DNA of 64,000 bases. Origin: Terriglobus albidus (GTDB lineage Bacteria > Acidobacteriota > Terriglobia > Terriglobales > Acidobacteriaceae). Below are positions 39,385 to 48,842 of this stretch, piece by piece. A program made the translations under genes and the position numbers. The DNA lies in the NCBI RefSeq assembly GCF_008000815.1, contig NZ_CP042806.1, positions 4,216,001 through 4,280,000 of the forward strand, in the 5' to 3' direction. The notes beneath the pieces are model-generated. The model did no database searches and had not been told where the DNA came from. It worked only from the letters and a program-made list of their open reading frames with translations. Position 1 is the stretch's first letter; each line of letters starts with the position of its first letter.

Positions 39385-40602
39385 ATGAACGAATCACAGC
39401 CTTCCTCACTTCCTGCCGGCTTTCTGTGGTCTGCCACGAAAGCCGGTATTAAGGCCTCCGGGAAACCCGATCTGGCCCTGGCTCTGGCGCCCGAAGGCGC
39501 CACCGCGGCAGCAGCTTTTACCAGCAATCAAATGGTCGCCGCTCCCATCATCATTGGGCGGCAGCATATCGCCGCTTCCGATGGCCGCGTCACGGCGCTG
39601 TTGATCAACGCCGGCAACGCCAATTGCGCTACTGGACAGCACGGACTGGATGCCTGCGTAACCTCCTGCGATACATTGGCGGCCCTGGCCAACTGCCGCC
39701 GGGAAAATATCTTCCCTTCCTCCACCGGCATCATCGGAGTTCCCCTTCCAGCTGAGAAGATTACCGCTGCCCTCCCCACCGCCTTCGCTGCCCTCGCCGG
39801 TACCGAAGAGGCTGCGGACAGCTTCCGCCGCGCCATTATGACGACGGATACCAAACCGAAGTCGGCACGCGCCACTGTCATCTATAAGGGCAGGTCAGCC
39901 TCGATTTTCGGTGTCTGCAAAGGAGCAGGCATGATCGGCCCACAGCTCGGGCCGCCGCACGCCACCATGCTGGTGTATCTGTTTACGGATATCGCAGCTA
40001 CTCCTGCCCAGCTTCGCGAAGCGCTCGGCCCGGCGGTAGAGGCCAGCTTCAACTCCATTTCGATCGACGGCGATACCTCCACGAACGATACGGTGCTCCT
40101 GCTTGCCTCCGGGGCCAGTGGTCTGACGTTGGATAGCGACACCACGGACGCCTTCCGGAGCGCCCTGAATCAGGTTACCCAGGATCTGGCTCACCAGATC
40201 GTCGACGACGGCGAAGGCGTAACGCATGTGGTCACGCTGCACGTCACCGGAGCTGCCTCTGTCGCAGACGCCCGGGCGATCGCCCGCACGATCGCCAATT
40301 CTCCGCTCTGCAAGACCGCGTGGTCCTCCGGCGATCCGAACTGGGGACGCATTATTGCGGCGGCCGGCCGTTCGGGCGTCGTCTTCGACCCCGCCCTTGT
40401 GTCCATCCATATCGGCGATCAGGCGGTCTTTGAAGCAGGTACGCGGTCACCGCATTTCGACGAGGCCGCAGCGCATGCCGTCATGCTGCAGCGTGAGTAC
40501 ACTATCCGGCTGGATCTCCACGCCGGCCAGGCTGAGACCCGCTTTCTGACCTGCGACCTTACGCACGAGTACGTCAGCATCAACGCCGACTATTCCAGCT
40601 AG
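39385..40602 (+). CDS. argJ: Bifunctional ornithine acetyltransferase/N-acetylglutamate synthase ArgJ
   Basis: A 405-residue ArgJ, which moves acetyl from N-acetylornithine to glutamate in the cyclic arginine pathway. It starts at the ATG at 39385. The frame is open further back into the oxidoreductase gene. Conserved blocks include TSNQMVAAPIIIGRQH, INAGNANCATG, STGIIG and the autoproteolysis region KGAGMIGPQLGPPHATML, where cleavage before Thr generates the nucleophile. That region is a few residues longer than the common MIxPNMATML form. The C-terminus ends HEYVSINADYSS. A terminator hairpin follows. Other arg genes are not nearby. Confidence 0.95.
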   Translation: MNESQPSSLPAGFLWSATKAGIKASGKPDLALALAPEGATAAAAFTSNQMVAAPIIIGRQHIAASDGRVTALLINAGNANCATGQHGLDACVTSCDTLAALANCRRENIFPSSTGIIGVPLPAEKITAALPTAFAALAGTEEAADSFRRAIMTTDTKPKSARATVIYKGRSASIFGVCKGAGMIGPQLGPPHATMLVYLFTDIAATPAQLREALGPAVEASFNSISIDGDTSTNDTVLLLASGASGLTLDSDTTDAFRSALNQVTQDLAHQIVDDGEGVTHVVTLHVTGAASVADARAIARTIANSPLCKTAWSSGDPNWGRIIAAAGRSGVVFDPALVSIHIGDQAVFEAGTRSPHFDEAAAHAVMLQREYTIRLDLHAGQAETRFLTCDLTHEYVSINADYSS

Positions 40603-40614
40603 TATTCCCTCTGT

Positions 40615-40638
40615 CCGCTCCTGGAAAACCGGGAGCGG
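40615..40638 (+). terminator. Probable argJ terminator
   Basis: A 10 bp stem with one G-T wobble (CCGCTCCTGG, loop AAAA, CCGGGAGCGG), 12 bp past the argJ stop. A modest T-rich run (GATTTTCTCC) follows a few bases later. Confidence 0.7.
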
Positions 40639-40686
40639 GCCCTGATTTTCTCCTCTTCCGGCAAGAACTCCCAAAAGTTCGCACAC

Positions 40687-40705
40687 CCGTGCGGTGATCG
40701 CACGG
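40687..40705. promoter_or_regulatory. Inverted repeat upstream of aceE, possible operator
   Basis: A perfect 7 bp inverted repeat with a five-base spacer (CCGTGCG, GTGAT, CGCACGG), 89 bp before the aceE start. It has no T-run, so an operator or RNA hairpin is more likely than a terminator. No regulator is known from the sequence. Confidence 0.4.
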
Positions 40706-40794
40706 AAACGGTGACGCGCGTATGGGTAACGGTTTATCGTGGTAGGCGGCAGGCTGATATCCGCCCAAACTTCTACTTATAGGGGTGCCCCGTA

Positions 40795-43473
40795 ATGTCC
40801 ACGAAGCTCGATAACCCTCCGGCGACCGCCAACCCGGATTTCCTGGCTGAAGTCTCCGAGTGGATTGAAGCATTTGACGAGCTCGTCGTCGCCGAAGGCC
40901 ACGAACCCGCCGCTGAGCTGCTGTCTGCGCTGAAACAGCGCGCTGCCGAAGCCGGCGTGGCCGCTACCGGCGAACTGACGACCCCATATCGCAACACCAT
41001 CCATGCCCATGATGAGGTTCCTTATCCCGGCGATCGCAATCAGGAGCGCCGCGTCGAGGCCCTGATCCGCTGGAACGCCATGGCCATGGTGCACGGCCAG
41101 AACAAGAAGGATGCCGGCATCGGCGGTCATATTTCGACCTACTCGTCGCTGTGCACCCTGCTTGAAGTTGGTTATAACCACTTCTTCCGCGGCAAGTACG
41201 GCGACCAGCCCGGCGATTTCATCTACTTCCAGGGCCATGCCTCGCCCGGTGTCTACGCCCGCGCCTTCCTTGAAGGGCGCCTGAGTGAAGACCACCTGAA
41301 GAACTTCCGTCACGAGCTCCGTTCTAAGCCCGGCCTGTCGTCCTATCCCCACCCTTGGCTGATGCCGGAATTCTGGAACTTCCCCACCGTTTCCATGGGC
41401 ATCGGCCCGCTGAATGCGATTTACCAGGCACGCTTCATGCGTTACCTGGAGAACCGAAATCTGATCCAGAAGACCGGCCGCAAGGTCTGGGCCTTCGTCG
41501 GCGACGGCGAGTCGGACGAAGTGGATACCCTGGGCGCGATCGGTCTTGCTTCGCGTGAGAAGCTCGACAACCTGATCTTCGTCGTCAACTGCAACCTGCA
41601 GCGCCTGGACGGTCCGGTCCGCGGCAACAAGCGCATTATCGACGAGTTGGAAGGCGTCTTCCGTGGCGCCGGCTGGAATGTCATCAAAGTGGTCTGGGGC
41701 GCGGACTGGGATGAGCTCTTTGCCCGTGACTACAAGGGCCTGTTGCTCAAACGCATGGAAGAGTGTGTCGACGGCGATTTCCAGACGTTCAAGGCCAAAG
41801 GCGGCGCCTACCTTCGTCAGCACTTCTTCGGTAAATATCCGGAGCTTCTGGAGATGGTCGCCGACAAGACGGACGAGCAGCTTGCTCGCCTGCACCGCGG
41901 CGGCCACGACCCCGCCAAGATCTTCAACGCCTACAAGCGTGCGACCGAATACACCGGCGGCCCGACCGTCATCCTGGCCAAGACTGTCAAAGGTTATGGC
42001 CTGGGAACGACGGAGGCTCGTAACGCCAGCCACCAGGAGAAGAAGCTTACCGACGAGGGGCTGGCGGCATTCGTCAAACGTTTCGACATTCCCGTGTCAG
42101 AGCAGACTGCTAAGGATGCCGGTCTCTATCACCCTGGACAGGATGCTCCCGAGATCCAGTACCTGCAGGCTCGCCGTAAAGAACTTGGCGGTTACCTGCC
42201 GGTTCGCGAAGTCCCCGCGTTGAACTTCAAGGCGCCGGGGCTCGACTTCTTCAAGGAGTGGATGGCCGGCAGCAAGGGCCGCGAAGTCTCCACCACCATG
42301 GGCTTCGTCTCCATGCTCCGCTCTCTGCTCAAGGAGCCGAACTTCGGCAAGTATGTTGTGCCGATCGTTCCTGACGAGGGCCGCACCTTCGGTCTTGAGT
42401 CTGTGATCAAGCAGGTCGGCATCTATGCCTGCGAAGGTCAGAAGTACACGCCGCACGATGCCGACATGCTTCTGAGCTATCGCGAAGAGAAGGATGGCCA
42501 GATCCTTGAGGAAGGCATCACCGAGGCAGGTTCAATGGCCAGCTTCACCGCTGCGGGAACTGCCTACTCCAACTACGGCATTCCTTCGATCCCGTTCTAC
42601 ATGTACTACTCGATGTTCGGCTTCCAGCGCGTCGGAGACATGGCCTGGGCATTTGCGGATTCTCGCGGAAAAGGCTTCCTGATGGGCGGGACAGCTGGAC
42701 GCACCACCATGCTGGGCGAAGGCCTGCAGCACCAGGACGGCCACTCGCCTGTACTGGCAAGCACCGTTCCAACCTGCCTGAGCTACGATCCTGCCTTCCT
42801 CTTCGAAATGGCAGTCGTCATTCAGGATGGCCTGAAGCGGATGTACGAACAGGGTGAGAACGTCTTCTACTACATCACCATGTACAACGAGGACTACGTT
42901 CAGCCTGAGGCGCCGGCGAATCTGGACGTCAACGGTATTCTCAAGGGTCTGTACCTTTACAAGCCTGCTGCCGGTGAAGCGACGGTGCAGCTCTTCGGCT
43001 CGGGCACCATCCTGAACGAGGTGGTCAAGGCGCAGCAGATTCTGGCCGACGAGTACAAGATCCAGGCAAGCGTATGGTCCGTCCCCAGCTACACCGAGCT
43101 CCGCCGCGACGCACTTGCGATTGAGCGGTGGAATCGCCTGCACCCCGCAGAGCCGGAGAAGAAGCCGTATCTGCTGGAGGCTCTCGGCAACGCTCAGGGG
43201 CCGGTCATCGCGGCCTCGGACTACATGAAGGTCATGCCGGATGCTCTGGCTCCGTGGCTCGGCCAGCGTCTGGTCGCGCTCGGTACAGACGGCTTTGGCC
43301 GCTCTGACAACCGTGAGTACCTGCGTGCGCACTTCGAGATTGGCGCCAAGGATATCGTCGCAGCCGCGCTCTCCAAGCTGGTTCGCGACGGTAAGGTGAA
43401 AGCCAAAACCGCGCTCAAGGCGTTTGCAGACCTCGGCATCAACACCGAGAAGAAGGACGCTGCCCGCGCCTGA
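40795..43473 (+). CDS. aceE: Pyruvate dehydrogenase E1 component, homodimeric type
   Basis: An 892-residue E1 of the homodimeric AceE type, close in length to the E. coli enzyme. It decarboxylates pyruvate with thiamine diphosphate and reductively acetylates the lipoyl groups of E2. The ThDP-Mg motif is GDGESDEVDTLGAIG (about residue 236) with the Asn in VVNCNLQRLDG. Other marks are the N-terminal WIEAFDELVV, HISTYSSLCTLLEVG and IVPDEGRTFGLESV. The C-terminal domain ends EIGAKDIVAAAL region. E2 and E3 genes are not adjacent. It is preceded by AGGGG near the ATG and followed by a strong terminator. Confidence 0.97.
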   Translation: MSTKLDNPPATANPDFLAEVSEWIEAFDELVVAEGHEPAAELLSALKQRAAEAGVAATGELTTPYRNTIHAHDEVPYPGDRNQERRVEALIRWNAMAMVHGQNKKDAGIGGHISTYSSLCTLLEVGYNHFFRGKYGDQPGDFIYFQGHASPGVYARAFLEGRLSEDHLKNFRHELRSKPGLSSYPHPWLMPEFWNFPTVSMGIGPLNAIYQARFMRYLENRNLIQKTGRKVWAFVGDGESDEVDTLGAIGLASREKLDNLIFVVNCNLQRLDGPVRGNKRIIDELEGVFRGAGWNVIKVVWGADWDELFARDYKGLLLKRMEECVDGDFQTFKAKGGAYLRQHFFGKYPELLEMVADKTDEQLARLHRGGHDPAKIFNAYKRATEYTGGPTVILAKTVKGYGLGTTEARNASHQEKKLTDEGLAAFVKRFDIPVSEQTAKDAGLYHPGQDAPEIQYLQARRKELGGYLPVREVPALNFKAPGLDFFKEWMAGSKGREVSTTMGFVSMLRSLLKEPNFGKYVVPIVPDEGRTFGLESVIKQVGIYACEGQKYTPHDADMLLSYREEKDGQILEEGITEAGSMASFTAAGTAYSNYGIPSIPFYMYYSMFGFQRVGDMAWAFADSRGKGFLMGGTAGRTTMLGEGLQHQDGHSPVLASTVPTCLSYDPAFLFEMAVVIQDGLKRMYEQGENVFYYITMYNEDYVQPEAPANLDVNGILKGLYLYKPAAGEATVQLFGSGTILNEVVKAQQILADEYKIQASVWSVPSYTELRRDALAIERWNRLHPAEPEKKPYLLEALGNAQGPVIAASDYMKVMPDALAPWLGQRLVALGTDGFGRSDNREYLRAHFEIGAKDIVAAALSKLVRDGKVKAKTALKAFADLGINTEKKDAARA

Positions 43474-43490
43474 GATCCACTATCATCCGT

Positions 43491-43516
43491 AAAAGCCCGG
43501 CTGTCGCCGGGCTTTT
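43491..43516 (+). terminator. Rho-independent terminator of aceE
   Basis: A stem of 11 bp (AAAAGCCCGGC / GCCGGGCTTTT) with loop TGTC, ending in a T-run then GCTTG, 17 bp after the aceE stop. It separates aceE from the E1-alpha-like gene. Confidence 0.9.
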
Positions 43517-43585
43517 GCTTGCCAAGCACAAGCACCATCTTGCTCTTTTGGCGGTGTGTGCTACCTTGCAGAGAAACAGGTCGAA

Positions 43586-44212
43586 ATGTCTGCCGCTACT
43601 TTTGAAAACCCACTGATTCCTAATCAGCGTCTCAAGCAGCTCTACAACGCCATGCGCGATCTGCGCTCCGGCAGCAAACGTACACGCGGTCTTGAGGCCG
43701 GTATCGCGGCTACAGCGAACCACCTGCGGCCGCAGGACACGATCGCCGCCTCCGCCGCCCTGGCGCCGGCTGTCGGCATCGTGCAACAAAGCAGCGGCAA
43801 TCTTTTGCCCAGCACGCTGGACGCTGCGCAACAGTTCGCTGCTGTACATGGCGCTGCCTTTGCGAACATGCACTTCACTCCTGGCTTTGTGGCTGTGCTC
43901 TATCTGGATAGTGCACTCCCTGCCGGATGTGAAAGGTTCATTGAAATGACTGCGAAGCGCGAGTTACCCGTGCTGTATCTCCAGCTTCCAGGACATACTC
44001 CTCATCCCTCCGCCGCGAAACATAAGATCCCGGTCATTCCTGTCGATGTACACGATGCTGTCGCGTGTTATCGCGTGGCACAGGAGGCGTTTACGCGGGC
44101 TCGTACGCTGCATCTACCCACGTGGATCAGCTTCCAGCAGATTGGTAAAGAAGATTCTCTCGATGCAATGCGCGGGTATCTTAAGGCCAAGGGCCTGCTG
44201 GCGCGTTCCTGA
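43586..44212 (+). CDS. Degenerate E1-alpha-like protein (dehydrogenase E1 remnant)
   Basis: A 208-residue protein from the ATG at 43586. The N-terminus (NPLIPNQRLKQLYNAMRDLR) and the C-terminal stretch (KIPVIPVDVHDAVACYRVAQEAFTRAR, then LPTWI) resemble the start and the post-ThDP region of 2-oxo-acid dehydrogenase E1 alpha subunits. The ThDP-binding GDG...N motif is not seen and the middle is shortened, so it is probably not catalytic. It may be a structural or regulatory paralogue, or a decaying gene. The intact frame and reasonable spacing argue against a pseudogene. It lies 112 bp after aceE, behind a terminator, and 22 bp before the Wzi-type gene. Confidence 0.6.
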   Translation: MSAATFENPLIPNQRLKQLYNAMRDLRSGSKRTRGLEAGIAATANHLRPQDTIAASAALAPAVGIVQQSSGNLLPSTLDAAQQFAAVHGAAFANMHFTPGFVAVLYLDSALPAGCERFIEMTAKRELPVLYLQLPGHTPHPSAAKHKIPVIPVDVHDAVACYRVAQEAFTRARTLHLPTWISFQQIGKEDSLDAMRGYLKAKGLLARS

Positions 44213-44234
44213 GCAAAGGTAAACTGAAAGCAGC

Positions 44235-46145
44235 ATGCGCCGCTTCCCTACAGCACTCTCCCTCGCTTTCGGTTTCGTCTTTTTATATTCCGCCAGTGCG
44301 CAGCAGAACGATTCGGCGCAGCAGAACCTTCCTGCGCAACAACCCGGTTATAACCAGCAACAGCAGACCAATCCCCCGGCTCTGCCTCCTTACAATCCGG
44401 ACCAGAAGCAGCCTCCGACCCTGCCGAAGCCGCAACCCGTACCTCCTCCAGTCGTTGCACCGCAGCCGACAGAGCAACATCCATTCACGGCGCGCAACCA
44501 GTACGGGCCGCCAGCAACGATCCGCAAAATAGACTTCCTGGGGTCTGTCTATATACCCGTCGATAGCTGGATCTATCCAGCCATGCTGCGTCTGCATGCC
44601 TACGGATATCTCAACACGGCTTTCATCAGCATGCGGCCCTGGACCCGGCGTAGCGCCATCAATATGCTGGTGGACTCAGAGCAGGACATTCGCGCCAGCG
44701 ATAATGAAGAAGCGAAGGCTATTCTTGATTCGCTGCTTCATGAGTTCGATGCGGAACTAGCCGCGAACTTTGATGGCATTGGCGCAGTGAACGGACTTTA
44801 TTCGGCGTACACCCGCCTCGGTTATATCTCCGGACCTGTGCTCCGCGATAGTTTTCACCTGGGGCAGACTGTCAGCAATGACTATGGGCGCCCGTATCAG
44901 AACGGCTTCAATAACATCACTGGGTTCTCTACCGTCAATGAGATCGGACGGCTCTCATTGTCAGTTCGTGGAGAGTACCAGCATGCGCCTTCGGCCGATG
45001 GATACAGTTACGCACTTGCGCAACAACTGGCGGCAGTCGACAGAATTTCTTACGACGGGTTCAATCGCCCCCAAAGCACGATTCCTGAAGGTCCTATTGC
45101 AGCAACGAATACGTTTCGGATCCAGGAAGCAAATCTCTCATTTCACCTTGCCAAGCACGAGTTCTCACTCGGAAAGTCCGATGCCTGGAATGGTCCTGGC
45201 GTGGGAGGTGCCTTCTCCTGGACCAACAATGCCGAGAATATTTATTCGTTCCGCATCAACCGAGTCGAACCCATGTACATTCCGTTCATCCGTAATGTCC
45301 TGGGACCTGTTCGCTATGACATCTTTGTCGGCAGCCTGAAGGGACACACGTATCCGAATTCTCCGTGGGTACATTCCACTACGTTTAGCTTCGCACCTAC
45401 GAAGAACTTCCAGTTTGGATTTTCCCGTACCGCGATCTGGGGCGGTAAGGGGCATACGCCGATCACCTTCCACACGTTCCTGAAGAGCTTCTTCCACTTC
45501 CAGGATACGAATGGGTCTGAAAAATTCTCCCGCTCCGACCCGGGAGCTCGTTTCAGTATGTTTACGGCGTCGTGGCGCCTTCCCATTCCGAAGCACCTTG
45601 TGACCTTCTATCTCGATTCCATGGTGCACGACGATGTCACGCCAATAAGCGCTCCGCATCGTGCCTCGTTTCGTCCGGGGCTCTATCTGGCGCAGCTTCC
45701 CTATCTTCCGAAGCTCGACCTCCGCCTCGAAGGCGTCAACACCGATCCTCCGGTCGTTAACAGCGGGAACGGCGAGTTTATGTACTACGAAGTTGTTCAG
45801 CGCCAGGGTTACACCAACAAAGGCTTCATCATGGGAGACTCAATCGGCCGCGAAGCCAAAGGAGGCCAGGCATGGCTTACCTGGCACTTCTCCGGCAACG
45901 AATGGTTACAACTGCAGTACCTGAACAAGAAAACCGCTAAGGACTTTGTCCCCGGCGGCACTACGCAGAACCAGTTCTCCGTCAACCTCGTCAAGCGCTT
46001 TGCCAAAGAAGTGGAACTCAATGCGACCTTGCAGCACGAGATCTGGAAGGCACCCATCTACAAGCAAGGCCAGCAGAACAATACACTCGTCCAGTTTCAG
46101 CTCACCTGGTACCCGCGCCTGCGTCAGGGACTGGGCATGCACTAA
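44235..46145 (+). CDS. Capsule-assembly Wzi family outer-membrane protein
   Basis: A 636-residue exported protein. A signal peptide (LSLAFGFVFLYSASAQQ) is followed by a Gln/Pro-rich linker (residues about 25-90). A beta-barrel-like domain rich in alternating strands then starts at VYIPVDSWIYPAMLRLHAYGY. The domain matches the Wzi family, outer-membrane proteins that help attach capsule or exopolysaccharide to the cell surface. Strands such as FQFGFSRTAIWGGKGHTP and the aromatic C-terminus (QLTWYPRLRQGLGMH) fit an outer-membrane barrel. It belongs functionally with the polysaccharide genes downstream. Repeat element copy 3 and a bidirectional terminator follow. Confidence 0.85.
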   Translation: MRRFPTALSLAFGFVFLYSASAQQNDSAQQNLPAQQPGYNQQQQTNPPALPPYNPDQKQPPTLPKPQPVPPPVVAPQPTEQHPFTARNQYGPPATIRKIDFLGSVYIPVDSWIYPAMLRLHAYGYLNTAFISMRPWTRRSAINMLVDSEQDIRASDNEEAKAILDSLLHEFDAELAANFDGIGAVNGLYSAYTRLGYISGPVLRDSFHLGQTVSNDYGRPYQNGFNNITGFSTVNEIGRLSLSVRGEYQHAPSADGYSYALAQQLAAVDRISYDGFNRPQSTIPEGPIAATNTFRIQEANLSFHLAKHEFSLGKSDAWNGPGVGGAFSWTNNAENIYSFRINRVEPMYIPFIRNVLGPVRYDIFVGSLKGHTYPNSPWVHSTTFSFAPTKNFQFGFSRTAIWGGKGHTPITFHTFLKSFFHFQDTNGSEKFSRSDPGARFSMFTASWRLPIPKHLVTFYLDSMVHDDVTPISAPHRASFRPGLYLAQLPYLPKLDLRLEGVNTDPPVVNSGNGEFMYYEVVQRQGYTNKGFIMGDSIGREAKGGQAWLTWHFSGNEWLQLQYLNKKTAKDFVPGGTTQNQFSVNLVKRFAKEVELNATLQHEIWKAPIYKQGQQNNTLVQFQLTWYPRLRQGLGMH

Positions 46146-46158
46146 ACAACCAGCGATT

Positions 46159-46266
46159 AGAGCATTTTCCCTGTAGGTGTAGAGTGAGTCTTCCGCATCT
46201 ATAAGTGTTTTCCGCAATGAAAACGCAGCTGTACTCCTCTATACCCAGCAACAGGGAACATGCTTT
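46159..46266 (-). repeat. Palindromic MITE-like element, copy 3
   Basis: A 108 bp element in the same orientation as copy 2. Ends are AGAGCATTTTCCCTGT and ACAGGGAACATGCTTT (two substitutions). The central hairpin is slightly degraded (GTGTTTTCCGCAATGAAAACGC). TA lies at both edges (46158-46159 and 46266-46267). It sits between the Wzi stop and the terminator. Confidence 0.9.
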
Positions 46267-46270
46267 AAAC

Positions 46271-46309
46271 AGAAAAGGCTCGCTCACTTGAAGTGCGCAG
46301 GCCTTTTCT
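46271..46309. terminator. Bidirectional terminator between Wzi and UDP-xylose synthase genes
   Basis: A long imperfect stem (AGAAAAGGC..CACTT / AAGTG..GCCTTTTCT, three internal mismatches). A T-run (CGTTTTTA) follows on the plus strand and TTTTCTGTTT on the minus strand. It lies between the two convergent genes. Confidence 0.75.
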
Positions 46310-46320
46310 TCGTTTTTATG

Positions 46321-47283
46321 CTAGATCGAAGCTGCGGACTTCTCTGCCTCGACACAGCTTTTGAAATACGTCAACGAGAGTCCAAGCCCTTCATGCAGCA
46401 TTACCTTCGGTTCCCATCCCAGCAATGTTCGTGCCTTGGTGATGTCGGGACGGCGCTGCTTGGGATCGTCCTGAGGAAGAGGCTGGAAGCTGATATCACT
46501 CTTCGAGCCTGTGATTGCCAACACCTCTTTGGCGCACTCCAGAATCGTCCACTCCACCGGATTGCCAATATTCGTCGGCAGGTGCTCGTCGCTCCACGCC
46601 AACTTGACGATTCCATCAATCAGGTCGGAGACATAGCAGAAGCTGCGCGTCTGGGATCCATCCCCGTAAATCGTGAGGGGTTCACCACGAAGCGCCTGCA
46701 TCATGAAGTTGGAGATGACACGGCCATCATTTGCCTGCAAACGAGGACCGTAGGTGTTGAAGATACGCACCATGTGCGTATTGACGCCGTGATAGCGCTG
46801 ATACGCAGCAATGGCAGCCTCGCTGAAGCGTTTGGCCTCGTCATACACGCTGCGAGGGCCAATCGGATTGACATTGCCCCAATACGTCTCCACCTGTGGA
46901 TGCACGAGGGGGTCCCCATAGCACTCCGATGTAGAGGCGTGAAGATATCCAGCCTTGTATTTCTTCGCGAGTTCCAGTGTGTTCAGCGTACCGGCAGAAC
47001 CGACTTGCAGCGTCTCGATGCCGAGACGCATATAGTCGGCGGGACTGGCAGGTGATGCCATGTTGAAGATGTAGTCGAACGGGCCGGGATCGAAGCTCTG
47101 GCAGATGTCCTGCTCGGCAAAAGAAAACCGCGGTTCACTGGCAAGATGGGCCAGATTGGCCATCTTGCCAGTCGCCAGGTTGTCGATGCCGTGCACGTCA
47201 TGCCCTTCACTCAGAAGCACATCGCATAGATGCGACGCGAGAAATCCTGCAGCTCCGGTGACAACAATGCGGCGTTTGCCCAT
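46321..47283 (-). CDS. UDP-glucuronate decarboxylase (UDP-xylose synthase), SDR family
   Basis: A 320-residue extended SDR. The NAD-binding start is [18 protein letters not shown]; the third Gly of GxxGxxG is replaced by Ala. Catalytic elements are the Ser/Thr in [11 protein letters not shown] and Tyr-x-x-x-Lys (YDEAK) near residue 150. UXS-type features include [27 protein letters not shown] and the C-terminal [18 protein letters not shown]. It converts UDP-glucuronate to UDP-xylose. The substrate would come from the UDP-glucose dehydrogenase gene immediately upstream (39 bp), forming a two-step pathway that feeds the exopolysaccharide genes. Confidence 0.92.
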   Translation of the reverse strand: MGKRRIVVTGAAGFLASHLCDVLLSEGHDVHGIDNLATGKMANLAHLASEPRFSFAEQDICQSFDPGPFDYIFNMASPASPADYMRLGIETLQVGSAGTLNTLELAKKYKAGYLHASTSECYGDPLVHPQVETYWGNVNPIGPRSVYDEAKRFSEAAIAAYQRYHGVNTHMVRIFNTYGPRLQANDGRVISNFMMQALRGEPLTIYGDGSQTRSFCYVSDLIDGIVKLAWSDEHLPTNIGNPVEWTILECAKEVLAITGSKSDISFQPLPQDDPKQRRPDITKARTLLGWEPKVMLHEGLGLSLTYFKSCVEAEKSAASI

Positions 47284-47322
47284 GCTTTTGGGTCTTCTCC
47301 TTATGCGCGTTACGTTCGAAAT

Positions 47323-48711
47323 TTAGTGAGCCGGATGAGCCGAAGGACGTCCAACACTGGTGTAGTGGAACCCAGCTTCCGCCATCGCTTCAGGCTCGTA
47401 CATATTGCGGCCGTCCACAATGATGGAATAGCGCATTGATTTATTCAGCCGCGCCAGATCGAGCTGGCCAAACTCCGCCCAGTCTGTAAGGATCAATAGC
47501 GCATCAGCATCGTTTGCCGCTTCATAGGGATCGCACACATACTTGCAGTTCGGCCCCTCAGGCAATTCCAGCTTAGCGCGGCCCATGGCAGCTGGATCGA
47601 ATGCTGCAACCGAGCAGCCCTCAGCCAACAACGTCTGGACCAGATCAATCGCAGGGCTCTCGCGGATGTCATCCGTGTCACCCTTGAAAGCAAGTCCGAG
47701 CACGGCCAGTTTCTTACCGCGCAACGTCCAGAGGGTAGAACGAACCTTGGCGATAAAACGCTTCTTCTGTTGTTCGTTGATCCGCTCGACCTCTGCCAGC
47801 AGATTGAAGCCCAGGCCCATCTGCTCAGCCACCGAACGGAACGCCGAAACATCCTTCGGGAAGCAGGAGCCACCGTATCCGATCCCAGGCCGCAGGAAGC
47901 GAGGCCCGATACGTGCGTCCAGCCCCATGCCCTTTGCCACCTGCTCGACATTTGCGTCAGCTTCTTCGCAGATATTGGCCACGGCATTGATAAAGCTGAT
48001 CTTCAATGCCAGAAAGGCATTGGAGGCATGCTTGATGATCTCTGCACTCTTGGTAGAGGTAAGAAGAATCGGAGGAAGCTCCTCTGTATTGCAGATACCG
48101 GTGATGTGCCCTTCCTGCTTGTAATAGGCACCTTCCGTCAGGGGAGCATAAATAGCTCTGAGAAGCTCGGCTGCACGCGGGCTGTCAGAACCTACGACAA
48201 TGCGGTCAGGATGGAGGAAGTCCTCAACCGCGGTACCCTCGCGCAGGAATTCGGGGTTTGATACGACATCAAAGAGATGCTTATCTACGCCATTGCGCTC
48301 AATGACGCGGCGAATCCATTCATTGGTGTAAACAGGCACAGTGCTCTTCTCGACAATGACCTTATACCCATTGATGGAACGCGCAATCTCGGCGGCAACA
48401 GCTTCAACATAGGACAGATCAGCATCGCCTGTCTCGCTTTGCGGTGTACCTACAGCAACAAAAATGACATCAGAGTTCTTAGTGGCTTCGCCCAGGTCGG
48501 TCGTAAAGGTGACCCGGCCATTTCGATACTTGCCCAGCAGTTCGGGCAAGTGGTTTTCGTGGATCAGCGTGTCACCGCCCTGTAATGCCTTCACCTTGCG
48601 CTCGTCGTTGTCGACACATACGACCGAGTGCCCGATCTCAGCGAAACAGACCGCCGCCACCAGCCCCACATACCCTGAACCGACTACTGCGATGCGAACG
48701 TTTTGCGCCAT
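47323..48711 (-). CDS. UDP-glucose 6-dehydrogenase
   Basis: A 462-residue UDP-glucose dehydrogenase (Ugd/TuaD family) that oxidises UDP-glucose to UDP-glucuronate with two NAD+. The Rossmann start is RIAVVGSGYVGLVAAVCFAEIGH. The substrate-domain signature contains the catalytic Cys near residue 280 (RPGIGYGGSCFPKDVSAF). The second nucleotide domain includes KLAVLGLAFKGDTDDIRESPA. It heads the ugd-uxs pair on the minus strand and is divergent, across 131 bp, from the Wzc-type kinase operon, so both arms could share a regulatory region. Confidence 0.95.
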   Translation of the reverse strand: MAQNVRIAVVGSGYVGLVAAVCFAEIGHSVVCVDNDERKVKALQGGDTLIHENHLPELLGKYRNGRVTFTTDLGEATKNSDVIFVAVGTPQSETGDADLSYVEAVAAEIARSINGYKVIVEKSTVPVYTNEWIRRVIERNGVDKHLFDVVSNPEFLREGTAVEDFLHPDRIVVGSDSPRAAELLRAIYAPLTEGAYYKQEGHITGICNTEELPPILLTSTKSAEIIKHASNAFLALKISFINAVANICEEADANVEQVAKGMGLDARIGPRFLRPGIGYGGSCFPKDVSAFRSVAEQMGLGFNLLAEVERINEQQKKRFIAKVRSTLWTLRGKKLAVLGLAFKGDTDDIRESPAIDLVQTLLAEGCSVAAFDPAAMGRAKLELPEGPNCKYVCDPYEAANDADALLILTDWAEFGQLDLARLNKSMRYSIIVDGRNMYEPEAMAEAGFHYTSVGRPSAHPAH

Positions 48712-48842
48712 AGGCTCCCTATCAAAATTTGATCTACTGGCTCCAGTCTAGGGCATAGCAAGGCTTTTTTAATCATTTGCGGCATTTGATGCAGTACTTT
48801 TCAAATTCCATGAACCTAGGGTCTCGGTTAGACTGAGTAAAC

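Noticed and set aside
40777-42033. 418-residue antisense frame over aceE
   Set aside because: It is the complement of a well-conserved enzyme and shows only the codon-bias shadow expected in GC-rich DNA.
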